A DNA stretch of 58,708 bases from an uncultured Eubacteriales bacterium (GCA_902798825.1 CADBYI010000013.1:1-58708); one strand, 5' to 3'; shown: positions 28,401 to 36,021, numbered from the stretch's first letter. Notes: a model not told the origin generated them from the letters alone. Translations and numbers: made by a program.

Positions 28401-28695
28401 TCTGTTCTCCATTTATCCTTCCGATTTAGTACGAGTAACCCATCGGAAAGGAATCAAGCTAACCCAAATAAATAAGGACAGCACGCTGAAAAAAGATAAA
28501 ACTGTCCCAACTGAGTTAATGTACTATGTGAAGTCGAGCATAAGCACAGGATCGCTGACCCTAGAAACCCATGATCGGACCTATGACATCAAGTCGTTGG
28601 GTATCAAGACACTGGAGAAGCTGGAAAAGTATCAAGTGGATGTATTGGGTAATCTTTCTCCCGCTGGTAAAGAAAAGCGACAGAGGTTTCAATAA
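25441..28695 (+). CDS. cas9: CRISPR-associated endonuclease Cas9, type II-C
   Basis: The 1084-residue protein has RuvC-I at GIGLDIGIASVG (D8), an Arg-rich bridge helix (about residues 60-80, RRLRRHRHRLERIR), RuvC-II at VNIELAREM (E504), the HNH domain with DHIVPYS (D585, H586) and N609, and RuvC-III at LHHASDAL (H724, D727). All expected catalytic residues are present, so it should cut both strands. Size and repeat type indicate II-C. ATG 25441 is chosen because GGGGAGGG lies 6 nt upstream; the frame is open further left but runs through the tracrRNA. The last 200 residues, the PAM-contacting end, are encoded by clearly lower-GC DNA. No intact cas1, cas2 or csn2 follows. Confidence 0.97.
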   Translation: MAYGIGLDIGIASVGFATVALNEQDEPCGILRMGSRIFDAAEHPKNGASLAAPRREARSARRRLRRHRHRLERIRNLLVESGLISQDGLGSLFEGRLEDIYALRTRALDERLTDAELCRVLIHLAQRRGFRSNRKADAADKEAGKLLKAVSENDRRMEENGYRTVGEMLYKDPLFAEHRRNKGEAYLSTVTRTAVEQEARLVLSTQREKGNAAITEDFVEKYLDILLSQRPFDVGPGGNSPYGGNMIEKMIGRCTFEPDELRAPKASYSFEYFQLLQKVNHIRLLRDGRSEPLSEEQRRAIIDLALASADVTFAKIRKALSLPDSVRFNDVYYRESAEEAEKKKKLGCMDAYHEMRKALDKVAKGRISAIPVEQRNAIAYVLTVHKTDERILTELQNINLERSDIDQLMQMKGFSKFGHLSIKACDRIIPYLEQGMTYSDACTAAGYAFRGHEGGERSLYLPAQTPEMDEITSPVVRRAVSQTIKVVNALIREQGESPTFVNIELAREMSKDFAERNDIRRENEKNAKANEAVMDELRRTFGLVNPSGQDLVKYKLFLEQGGVCPYTQRPMEAGRLFEAGYADVDHIVPYSISFDDRYCNKVLTFASVNRKEKGNRLPLQFLKGERRDAFIVFVKANVRDYRKQRLLLKETVTEEDRKGFRDRNLQDTKHMAAFLHSYINDHLQFAPFQTDRKRHVTAVNGAVTAYLRKRWGIRKVRAEGDLHHASDALVIACTTPGMIQRLSRYAELREAEYMQTEDGAVRFDPLTGEVLEKFPYPWPCFRQEWTARISDDPQAMLRDLKLTDYRGLPLDQVKPIFVSRMPKHKVTGAAHKDTVKSAKALDEGIVLVKRSLTDLKLKDGEIENYYDPSSDRLLYEALKERLLAFSGDAQKAFTEPFHKPKSNGTPGPLVKKVKLMEKSSLNVAVHEGKAVADNDSMVRADVFYVEGDGYYFVPIYVADTVKPNLPNKAVVANKPYAEWKEMKETDFLFSIYPSDLVRVTHRKGIKLTQINKDSTLKKDKTVPTELMYYVKSSISTGSLTLETHDRTYDIKSLGIKTLEKLEKYQVDVLGNLSPAGKEKRQRFQ

Positions 28696-28703
28696 AGCAG
28701 CAT

Positions 28704-28913
28704 ATGCTGCAATATTCGGTGTATGTTCGCCTTTGCAATGGAATGGACAATGTGAATCTGCATCGGGCACGGCTAAAGCAGGCTGTCCCTGGCAACGGTT
28801 CCGTTCGACTGATGGTTGTTACAGAAAAGCAGTATGAGTCCATCGACCTGCTTCTTGGAAAATTATCGTTGCAGGAAGAAAAACAAAAGGTTGAAATACT
28901 AACTCTTTTTTGA
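28704..28913 (+). pseudogene. cas2: cas2 remnant: C-terminal 69 residues only
   Basis: The ORF reads MLQYSVYVRLCNG ... NGSVRLMVVTEKQYESIDLLLG and ends EILTLF. This corresponds to the C-terminal two thirds of type II-C Cas2 (compare the Neisseria pattern MLQLSVYSR, GSIR, ITEKQYASMKLLLG, ending LLLF). The first roughly 40 residues, including the strand with the metal-binding Asp, are missing, and the whole of cas1 is absent between it and cas9. It begins 8 bp after the cas9 stop with no clear ribosome binding site. A single deletion from just past cas9 into cas2 explains it best. Confidence 0.9.
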
Positions 28914-28916
28914 GCG

Positions 28917-28953
28917 AAAACCCCTCTGTTTTCTGCTGAACAGAGGGGTTTTT
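28917..28953. terminator. bidirectional terminator between cas operon and CRISPR array
   Basis: AACCCCTCTGTT pairs perfectly with AACAGAGGGGTT around an 8-nt loop, with T-rich flanks on both strands. It lies between the plus-strand cas genes and the array, inferred to be transcribed on the minus strand, and can stop both. Confidence 0.88.
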
Positions 28954-28963
28954 GCAGCAGTCT

Positions 28964-29658
28964 ATTATACCATACCAAGAACTACTAGGGAACTACAACC
29001 TCCGTGCCAGTGGCGAAAACTGGACCGAGATTATACCATACCAAGAACTACTAGGGAACTACAACAATACTGTCCAGCAGCAGCACGTTCTGATTATTAT
29101 ACCATACCAAGAACTACTAGGGAACTACAACGTGCAAGCTGGCCATGCGGTACTTCCTTCAATTATACCATACCAAGAACTACTAGGGAACTACAACTCA
29201 GTTTATGCTGTCAAAAATGCGGTCAGAATTATACCATACCAAGAACTACTAGGGAACTACAACATTGCGGGGCGAAGATGGAGGCGCAGGATGATTATAC
29301 CATACCAAGAACTACTAGGGAACTACAACCCCTATTTATCGCTAAATCGGTTCTTTTTGATTATACCATACCAAGAACTACTAGGGAACTACAACCATCT
29401 TCCACAGCTTTTCCAACGTAGCTTCATTATACCATACCAAGAACTACTAGGGAACTACAACTCATCTGCCAACTCCCGGAGGGGCATGGGCATTATACCA
29501 TACCAAGAACTACTAGGGAACTACAACCATGACGTACATATCGGACAGCCAATTTGCATTATACCATACCAAGAACTACTAGGGAACTACAACCTGGCTG
29601 ATATGGCAGAGTAATCAATAAAACTATACCATACCAGGACCCATCATGGAACTGCTTT
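28964..29658 (-). CRISPR. type II-C CRISPR array, 10 perfect 36-bp repeats plus one degenerate repeat
   Basis: Perfect repeats start at 28964, 29030, 29096, 29162, 29228, 29294, 29360, 29426, 29492 and 29558; a degenerate repeat lies at 29623-29658. The nine spacers between perfect repeats are exactly 30 bp and the tenth is about 29 bp. On the transcribed (minus) strand each repeat begins GTTGTAGTTCCC and ends TGGTATAAT, a perfect extended -10 promoter element; the degenerate copy ends TGGTATAGT. Orientation follows from pairing with the tracrRNA anti-repeat and from the II-C repeat start. The array converges on the cas genes. Spacer targets cannot be judged from sequence alone. Confidence 0.98.
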
Positions 29659-29701
29659 TCACAAATCGCAAAGGGGTGTTTCAAAAAAGCCCCCTTCCAT
29701 T

Positions 29702-29730
29702 TTGACAATCCCTCCGCAATGGGCTATACT
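29702..29730 (+). promoter_or_regulatory. promoter of tdk
   Basis: A consensus -35 TTGACA (29702-29707) and -10 TATACT (29725-29730) are spaced by 17 bp, 33 bp before the tdk start. Confidence 0.8.
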
Positions 29731-29762
29731 TATACCCATCAACAGGAGAGGAACCGCTATTC

Positions 29763-30371
29763 ATGGCAAAGCTGTATTTCCGGTATGGGGCCATGGGCTC
29801 CAGCAAGAGCGCCAACGCCCTCATGGTCCGGTATAACTATCTGGAGCGGGGCAAAAACGTGCTGCTCATGAAGCCCTCCACGGACACCCGGGACGGGGTC
29901 CATCGCATCCTTTCCCGCTGCGGGCTGGAAGCGGAGTGCACGCTGGTGGAGGATATGGACGTGCGCGAGATCGCTTCGGGGAAATACGACTGCATCATCG
30001 TGGACGAGGCCCAGTTCCTCACCAAGGACCAGGTGGAGCTGCTGGCCTATATCTGCGATATGTACGACGTGCCTGTGATCTGCTACGGTCTTAAGACCGA
30101 CTTTCAGGGGAACTTCTTCGAGGGCAGCCACTGGCTCCTGGCCCGGGCGGACGCCATCGAGGAGGTCAAGACCATCTGCTGGTGCGGTAAAAAGGCCACG
30201 CAGAACGCCCGGCTGGACGGCAAGGGCGGCATCACCAAGGTGGGCGACCAGGTGGTTCTGGGCGCCAACGACACCTATATCGGCCTGTGCCGCAAGCATT
30301 GGCGGTTGGGCGACCCGGGACCGGGCCTTCGGGCGGAGGACCTGAAACGAAAAGAAAAGGGAGAAAACTGA
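29763..30371 (+). CDS. tdk: thymidine kinase (type II)
   Basis: The 202-residue enzyme phosphorylates thymidine in the salvage pathway. It has the P-loop GAMGSSKSANAL near residue 9, the Walker-B-like VDEAQFL near 80, the substrate loop at CYGLKTDFQGNFFEGS, and a zinc site (CWCGKKAT, plus a later Cys at LCRKH). The length is typical. A GGAGAGG precedes the ATG. The gene begins about 100 bp after the degenerate CRISPR repeat and has its own promoter. Confidence 0.95.
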   Translation: MAKLYFRYGAMGSSKSANALMVRYNYLERGKNVLLMKPSTDTRDGVHRILSRCGLEAECTLVEDMDVREIASGKYDCIIVDEAQFLTKDQVELLAYICDMYDVPVICYGLKTDFQGNFFEGSHWLLARADAIEEVKTICWCGKKATQNARLDGKGGITKVGDQVVLGANDTYIGLCRKHWRLGDPGPGLRAEDLKRKEKGEN

Positions 30372-30385
30372 ACCGGCGGGGCGGC

Positions 30386-31069
30386 TTGCCCCGATCCTTT
30401 GGCACGGCGGCTTTCGTGACGGTGGGCGTGTGCCTGTGCACCCTGTTTTTGCTGATCTATCCGGAGGGGGAGCTGTGCCGTCTGTTTCAGTATGCCCTGG
30501 TGCTGCTGTGCGTCCTTTTCGCCTGGGGCTACAGAAGCGAGACCCTGGACGGGCTGCTGTCCCTGCTGGCCCTGGCCTTTACGGCGGGGGCGGACCTCTT
30601 TTTGGTGGCCCTCAAGGAGGCCCAATGGCTTCCGGGCATGGCCCTTTTCTGCATCGCCCAGCTATTCTGGGCCCTGCGGCTGCTGCGGATGGAGGCGGGG
30701 CGACGGCGGCTGACCCACGGCCTTGTCTGGGCCCTCACGTGCGGCACGCTGCTCGTCGTGGCCGTGATCCTTTCCCGCGGCGAGGATGTGCTGCTGCCGC
30801 TGTGCGGGGTGTACGCTTCCTTCCTGCTGACCACGGTGCTCTTTGGCTGGCTCACGCCCCAAAACCTGCGCTTCACCCTGGGCATGACCCTTTTTCTGGG
30901 CTGCGATATCTTCGTGGCGGTGAACAACGCCGCCCTGTATTTGGACCTGCAACCCTATCCGCTGCTCCAAAAGCTCCACGACATCCCCTTCAACATGATG
31001 TGGGCCTTCTATGGGCCCAGCCAGATGCTGCTTGCCCTGTCCAGCCCGGAGGAGGACGGGGGACGCTGA
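30386..31069 (+). CDS. YhhN-like integral membrane protein
   Basis: About 227 residues with some seven or eight membrane helices, resembling the YhhN/TMEM86 family, some eukaryotic members of which are lysoplasmalogenases. Acidic residues within helices (TAGADLFLVALK, LGCDIFVAVNN) fit that family. The start is uncertain: no ATG follows the tdk stop in this frame, so a TTG at 30386 is chosen, with GTG 30416 an alternative; the only upstream ATG (30287) would overlap tdk by 85 bp. The substrate in this organism is unknown. Confidence 0.65.
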   Translation: MPRSFGTAAFVTVGVCLCTLFLLIYPEGELCRLFQYALVLLCVLFAWGYRSETLDGLLSLLALAFTAGADLFLVALKEAQWLPGMALFCIAQLFWALRLLRMEAGRRRLTHGLVWALTCGTLLVVAVILSRGEDVLLPLCGVYASFLLTTVLFGWLTPQNLRFTLGMTLFLGCDIFVAVNNAALYLDLQPYPLLQKLHDIPFNMMWAFYGPSQMLLALSSPEEDGGR

Positions 31070-31110
31070 TTTTTTGAGGCTGCCGTCTTGCGTTTTGATC
31101 CCTCGAAAGG

Positions 31111-31116
31111 TATACT
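31111..31116 (+). promoter_or_regulatory. -10 element upstream of the clostripain-like gene
   Basis: TATACT at 31111-31116 has TTGCGT 17 bp upstream (31088-31093), and the gene starts 40 bp downstream after AAAGGAAGAG. Confidence 0.5.
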
Positions 31117-31155
31117 GTATACAAATTATTAACAAATAAAGGAAGAGATCGATCC

Positions 31156-33732
31156 ATGGAAAACAAACGACCTGTCGGTCACGGAAAAAAAGTCGGCTCC
31201 GGCTCCGCCCGGGCGGAGAAGGGGGAACAGGTATCCTCCCGCCCCGTGGGCACGGGCAGCGGACGCACGGGCAGCTTTGATCAGCGTCCCGAAAATGACC
31301 GGGCGGGGGGCGAACGGTCCAACGCCGGAAAGCTGGGTCTGCTGGCCCTGCTCATGATCCTGCCCAAGAAGTATCGCCGGCTGCTGCTGCTCGTGGTGGC
31401 CGTGTTGGCGGTGTTCGGCCTGCTGACGGGCCGGTGCAACATCCTTTCCGGTGAGGACCTGTCCTACTATCCCGCCACCGATCAAACCGCCCAAGTCACG
31501 GCGGTGCCCTATTATACCCAGGCTCCGGCGGCGACGGCCATTCCGTATTATACGGAGGCCCCGGTTTTGACCATGGCCCCCGTGGTGACCCGGGCCCCGG
31601 AGGCCACGGCGGCCCCCCTGGTGGGGGAGGCGAGAGCCAAGCGCATCACGCCCCTCGGCAACGGCAGGGACACCGTCACCGTCATGATCTATATGTGCGG
31701 CACGGACCTGGAATCCAAGTACGGCATGGGCACCAGCGATCTCGGGGAAATGGTGAAGGCCACCATCTCCGACAAGGTGAATGTGATCGTGGAGACCGGC
31801 GGCTGCAGGGCCTGGAAAAACAACATCGTCTCCAGCTCCGTGAACCAGATCTATCAGGTCCAGACCGGGGGCTTGAAGCGGCTGGAAAGCAACTTCGGCA
31901 CCGCCGCCATGACGAACCCTGACAACCTGGCCACCTTCATCCAGTATTGCACCAAAAACTACCCCGCGAATCGAAACATTCTCATCCTCTGGGACCACGG
32001 TGGCGGCTCCCTCTCCGGCTACGGCTACGACGAGAAGCAGAGCACCGGTTTCACCAGCGCCGCCTCCATGACCCTGCCCCAGATCGACGCGGCCCTGAAG
32101 AAGGGCGGCTGCACCTTCGACTGGATCGGCTTTGACGCCTGCCTCATGGCCACGCTGGAGACCGCCATGGTCTGCAACCCCTATGCGGACTATATGATCG
32201 CCTCCGAAGAATCCGAGCCCGGCACCGGCTGGTACTACACCGACTGGCTCACCGCCCTGTCCCAGAACACCTCCGCCTCCACCGAGAGCATCGGCAAGGT
32301 CATCGTGGATACCTTCATTTCCGCCAGCCAGCGGGCCCAGGCCAACGCCCAGGTCACCTTGAGCGTGCTGGACCTTGCCAAGATGCAGGGCACGGTGCCC
32401 GGGGCCCTGCGGAGCTTCTCCACCGCCACCACCGCCCTCATCAAGGGGAACGGATACAACCAGGTGGCCAACGCCCGGGCGAACGTGCGCCAGTTCGCCC
32501 GCCAGAGCCGGATCAATCAGGTGGACCTGATCGACCTGTGCGATAGAATCGGCACCGGGGAGGCGAAGACCCTGGCCGCCGCCCTGAAGGGCTGTGTGGC
32601 CTACAACAAGACCAGCATCTCCCGGGCCTACGGTGTGTCCATCTACTTCCCCTATGAGACCCTGAGCGGCGTCAAGAGCGCCATTTCCACCTACAACAGC
32701 CTGGGCATCGATTCGGAGTATGCCAAGTGCATCCAGAGCTTCGCCAGCCTGGAGCAGGGCGGCCAGTTCGCCTCCTCCGCGTCCCAGCAGAGCTACGGCT
32801 CCTACTCCTCCGGCGGGGATCTACTGAGCACCCTGCTGGGCGGCTTTATGGACAGCTCCTCCTACGGCAGCTCCGGCAGCTCGCCCTATGGCTCCTCCTC
32901 GCCGCTGGGCTCCCTAATGCAGGAGTTCACCACCGGCGCCGGCTCCGGCAGCTATTCCGCCGGCAACAGCGTGGACGTGTCCACCATCTATGACCTGCTG
33001 TCCGCCTTCTCCGGCCGGTCCATGCCCGCCGCCCTCAGCTGGGTGGACACGGACCTGGTGGCCGACAAGGCTGCGGACATCGCCCAGAATCGGCTGGACC
33101 CCGCCCGCATCACGGTGACGGACAAGGGCGGTGTGCCCACGCTGGTGCTGACCGACGAGGAATGGGCCCTTGTGGAGACCGCCGCCGTCAACGTCTTTGT
33201 GGACGACGGCCAGGGGTTCATCGATCTGGGCTGCGACAACTATCTGGAGTATGACCAGGACGACGACCTGATCCTGGGATACGATGGCACCTGGCTCTGT
33301 CTGGATGGCCACGTGGCCGCCTTCTATATGACGGAGGCGGGGGAGGACGGCACCTACGGCCGCATCCCCGCCCGGATCACCAGGGAAGTCGACGGAGAAA
33401 CGCAGGAGCTGCTGATGAACATCATGGTGTTCATCGATGGCCAGGGCGACGCGGCGGTGCTGGGCGCCGATCCCCTCTACGCGGGGGAGACCGACACCCA
33501 GGCCAAGGGCAGCATCCCCCTGGAGCAGGGCGACAGCATCCAGCTTCTGTGCGACTATTACGCCTACGACGGCGCCTTTGAGGGCAGCTATGAACTGGGC
33601 GAAGCCTTCACGGTGGCGGATGATGTGACGCTTGAATACCTGCGGCTGGAAAACGAAGGGGATCTCAGCGTCAGCTATCGCCTCACCGACGTCTATGGCA
33701 ACACCTACTGGACCCCCGCGTACATCTACTGA
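31156..33732 (+). CDS. clostripain-family (C11) cysteine peptidase, membrane-anchored
   Basis: The 858-residue protein has a basic Gly/Ser-rich cytoplasmic N-terminus, one membrane helix (about residues 75-92), a Pro/Ala/Thr spacer with repeated 'PYYTQAP/PYYTEAP', then the C11 domain from about 170. The catalytic dyad is H281 (WDHGGG) and C329 (FDACLM). A Ser/Gly/Tyr-rich low-complexity stretch follows near 535-600, then a beta-rich C-terminal domain. In other C11 enzymes cleavage is after Arg or Lys and calcium-dependent. The layout implies a cell-surface protease; its targets are unknown. Confidence 0.9.
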   Translation: MENKRPVGHGKKVGSGSARAEKGEQVSSRPVGTGSGRTGSFDQRPENDRAGGERSNAGKLGLLALLMILPKKYRRLLLLVVAVLAVFGLLTGRCNILSGEDLSYYPATDQTAQVTAVPYYTQAPAATAIPYYTEAPVLTMAPVVTRAPEATAAPLVGEARAKRITPLGNGRDTVTVMIYMCGTDLESKYGMGTSDLGEMVKATISDKVNVIVETGGCRAWKNNIVSSSVNQIYQVQTGGLKRLESNFGTAAMTNPDNLATFIQYCTKNYPANRNILILWDHGGGSLSGYGYDEKQSTGFTSAASMTLPQIDAALKKGGCTFDWIGFDACLMATLETAMVCNPYADYMIASEESEPGTGWYYTDWLTALSQNTSASTESIGKVIVDTFISASQRAQANAQVTLSVLDLAKMQGTVPGALRSFSTATTALIKGNGYNQVANARANVRQFARQSRINQVDLIDLCDRIGTGEAKTLAAALKGCVAYNKTSISRAYGVSIYFPYETLSGVKSAISTYNSLGIDSEYAKCIQSFASLEQGGQFASSASQQSYGSYSSGGDLLSTLLGGFMDSSSYGSSGSSPYGSSSPLGSLMQEFTTGAGSGSYSAGNSVDVSTIYDLLSAFSGRSMPAALSWVDTDLVADKAADIAQNRLDPARITVTDKGGVPTLVLTDEEWALVETAAVNVFVDDGQGFIDLGCDNYLEYDQDDDLILGYDGTWLCLDGHVAAFYMTEAGEDGTYGRIPARITREVDGETQELLMNIMVFIDGQGDAAVLGADPLYAGETDTQAKGSIPLEQGDSIQLLCDYYAYDGAFEGSYELGEAFTVADDVTLEYLRLENEGDLSVSYRLTDVYGNTYWTPAYIY

Positions 33733-33747
33733 TTCCATAGATATCCT

Positions 33748-33776
33748 GCCCCATGCCTATAGCATGGGGCCTTTTT
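33748..33776 (+). terminator. terminator after the C11 peptidase gene
   Basis: GCCCCATGC pairs perfectly with GCATGGGGC around CTATA and is followed by CTTTTT. It ends 15 bp before the next gene. Confidence 0.88.
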
Positions 33777-33791
33777 GAAAGGAGCGATCCC

Positions 33792-34166
33792 ATGCGATAC
33801 ATCACCTTTGACAACAACAAGAAGGGCCACTATTCCCCCGGCGTACGGGTGCGGAACACCCTGTATATCTCCGGCCAGCTGCCCATCGACCCGGCCACAG
33901 GAAAGCTGGCGGAGGGCGGCATTCGGGAGCAGACCCGGGCGGCCCTGGAGAACGTGGCGCGGGTGCTGGATGCGGCAGAGCTAAAAAAGGAGAATGTGGC
34001 CCTGTGCCGGGTGTATATCCCGGACGTGAGCCTTTGGGACCAGGTGAACGAGGTGTACGCCGCCTTCTTTGGCGAGCATCGGCCCGCCCGTGTGGTGGTG
34101 CCCACCAGAGACCTGCACCATGGCGCATTGGTAGAGATCGAAGCCATAGCGGAAAAGGAGATGTGA
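33792..34166 (+). CDS. RidA family reactive imine deaminase
   Basis: The 124-residue protein matches RidA/YjgF: YISGQLPIDPATGKL, EQTRAALENVARVL, VYIPDVSLWDQVNEVY and the signature RPARVVVPTRDLHHGALVEIEAIA, whose Arg binds the substrate carboxylate. RidA hydrolyses reactive enamines and imines released by PLP enzymes. The neighbour 2 bp downstream is a PLP-dependent threonine synthase-type enzyme, which fits this role. A GAAAGGAG precedes the ATG. Confidence 0.92.
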   Translation: MRYITFDNNKKGHYSPGVRVRNTLYISGQLPIDPATGKLAEGGIREQTRAALENVARVLDAAELKKENVALCRVYIPDVSLWDQVNEVYAAFFGEHRPARVVVPTRDLHHGALVEIEAIAEKEM

Positions 34167-34168
34167 AT

Positions 34169-35263
34169 ATGGAATTCGTATGCAGCAAGTGTCAAAAGCG
34201 GGAGAGCGTGACCACCCGCAAGCCCAGGTGCGACTGCGGGGGCCTGTGGAAGCTGGACTTTGCGCCGCCCAGGTTCGATTTGGAGAAGGTGGACAAGCAG
34301 GAGTGGACCCTGTTCCGCTATCGGGCCTTCATGGCCCTGGAAGGCGACGCCTGGCGGGATATCAGCCTGGGGGAGGGCATGACCCCCATCGTGCGTCTCG
34401 ATGAAAACGTGCTCCTTAAGATGGACTATTTCATGCCCACCCTTTCCTTCAAGGATCGCGGCGCGGCGGTGCTGGTGGCCCACGCCAAGGCCATCGGGGT
34501 GGACAAGGTGGTCCAGGATTCCAGCGGCAACGCGGGCAACGCCGTAGCGGCCTACTGCGCCAAGGCGGGCATCGGCTGTGAAATCTTCGTGCCCGAGGGC
34601 ACCAGCCCCAAGAAGATCGACATGATCCGTGCCCATGGGGCGATCTGCACCGTGGTGCCCGGCAGCCGGGACCACTGCGCCGACGTGTGCCGTGCAAAGG
34701 TGACGGAGGAGGGGGTCTACTACGCCAACCACGTCTACAACCCCTTCTTCTATGAGGGCACCAAGACCTATATCTATGAGGTCTATGAGCAGCTGGGCCG
34801 CATCCCGAAGAACCTGGTCATCCCCGTGGGCAACGGGACCCTCTTCCTGGGGGCCATGAAGGCTTTGGAGGAGCTGGAAGCGGCCGGCTGCATCGAAGCG
34901 TTCCCCCAGATCATCGCCCTGCAGAGCGAAAAATGCGATCCGCTGCTGCAGGCGGCGGAGCAGGGATTGGACACGCCTGCCCCCGTCACGCCCACCCCCA
35001 CCCTTGCGGAGGGCATCGCCATCGGCCAGCCCATGCGGGGGGAGGAGATATTGGCCTATGCGAAGAAGCACGGCGTTCGCTTCATTCACGCCCCGGAGGA
35101 CAGGATATTGGAGGCCCGGGCGATGCTCGCTCAGAAGGGCATCTATATCGAGCACACCACCGCCGCCAACTATGCGGCATACCTGGCCTACACAGAGCAG
35201 TACGGCCCCACCCCCGACACCCTCATCACCATGTGCGGCGCCGGTCTCAAATCGGATCACTGA
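34169..35263 (+). CDS. threonine synthase-family PLP enzyme
   Basis: The 364-residue protein starts with a zinc-ribbon-like CSKCQ...CDCG segment followed by a fold-type II PLP domain. K95 in SFKDRGAAV is the likely Schiff-base lysine; QDSSGNAGNAVAAY binds phosphate. It resembles the threonine synthase group that converts O-phosphohomoserine to threonine; a related lyase activity cannot be excluded. It follows the RidA gene by 2 bp, implying coupled expression. The GGAG of the preceding gene's end acts as its ribosome binding site. Confidence 0.85.
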   Translation: MEFVCSKCQKRESVTTRKPRCDCGGLWKLDFAPPRFDLEKVDKQEWTLFRYRAFMALEGDAWRDISLGEGMTPIVRLDENVLLKMDYFMPTLSFKDRGAAVLVAHAKAIGVDKVVQDSSGNAGNAVAAYCAKAGIGCEIFVPEGTSPKKIDMIRAHGAICTVVPGSRDHCADVCRAKVTEEGVYYANHVYNPFFYEGTKTYIYEVYEQLGRIPKNLVIPVGNGTLFLGAMKALEELEAAGCIEAFPQIIALQSEKCDPLLQAAEQGLDTPAPVTPTPTLAEGIAIGQPMRGEEILAYAKKHGVRFIHAPEDRILEARAMLAQKGIYIEHTTAANYAAYLAYTEQYGPTPDTLITMCGAGLKSDH

Positions 35264-35279
35264 CAGACCAAATAAAGAC

Positions 35280-35311
35280 AGAAGCGGCTCTCGGGCCGCT
35301 TCTGTTTTTGA
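35280..35311. terminator. intrinsic terminator between convergent genes
   Basis: AGAAGCGGC pairs with GCCGCTTCT around a 6-nt loop and is followed by GTTTTTG. Confidence 0.85.
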
Positions 35312-35314
35312 CTG

Positions 35315-35923
35315 TCATCTCTTCTTTTTCGGGGTCAGCTCGCTCTTGGGCTGTTCGTCCAATGCCTCTCCCTCCAGGTGGACCATCTTCTCTGTCAACA
35401 GTTTGGAGAAGCCGGACACGATGGCGGAGGAATACACCAGCCGCTCCACGTCGGCGCTTTGGGCATCGGGGTCGTGGAGCACGGTGTCTCCGGCGGTGCG
35501 GGCCAGCTGGATGAAGGCCAGGCAGATGTCGTGATGGGTCTGCACATAGGCCTCATAGATGCGCCGCACCTCCGACTCGGGGAGCCCCAGGGGCAGCATC
35601 TTCTGAATGTAGGGGATGTTCACGCTCTGTTTCAATGAGCAGACCATGATGAGATACCCCATGTGGACCCGGGTATACTTCTTCTTCACCGGAGGGGGCA
35701 TGATCTTCAGCCGCACATAGTTGTTGATGATGCTGGCGGTGATGGCGGCGTTGCCGTGCTCATCCTCGGGCAAAAAGTTGAGATACCGCTGCAGCAGCAT
35801 CACCACCTGGTCCATATACAGGTCCATATCCGGCAGTTCGTCCCATTGGGGCAGGCGGAAATCCTTCAAATAATTTTCCCATCGGCGGAGCTTGCTGCCG
35901 ATAAGCTTCACGTCATACGACAT
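35315..35923 (-). CDS. DUF1836 domain protein
   Basis: The 202-residue protein matches DUF1836, a Firmicutes family with a MerR-like helix-turn-helix region (ITASIINNYVRLKIMPPPVKKKYTRVHMGYLIMVCSLKQ). A DNA-binding regulatory role is likely but not shown. The C-terminus is lysine-rich (TPKKKR). It is monocistronic and divergent from the DegV gene. Confidence 0.85.
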   Translation of the reverse strand: MSYDVKLIGSKLRRWENYLKDFRLPQWDELPDMDLYMDQVVMLLQRYLNFLPEDEHGNAAITASIINNYVRLKIMPPPVKKKYTRVHMGYLIMVCSLKQSVNIPYIQKMLPLGLPESEVRRIYEAYVQTHHDICLAFIQLARTAGDTVLHDPDAQSADVERLVYSSAIVSGFSKLLTEKMVHLEGEALDEQPKSELTPKKKR

Positions 35924-36021
35924 ATTACATTCTCCTCACATGATACAACAGTATACTCCATCTGGGCACCGGTGACAATAGTGAATATGAAATATACGAA
36001 TGAAACATTTTTGTGAATCAG

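Noticed and set aside
25075..29593. Shared 66-bp period of the rpsU duplication and the CRISPR repeat-spacer unit
   Set aside because: The two sequences are unrelated, so the equal length looks coincidental.
28952..29614. A 220-codon open frame with repeated IIPYQELLGNYN
   Set aside because: It is the CRISPR array itself. Repeat plus spacer is 66 bp, a multiple of three, so each repeat translates identically; no ribosome binding site and spacers are unrelated.
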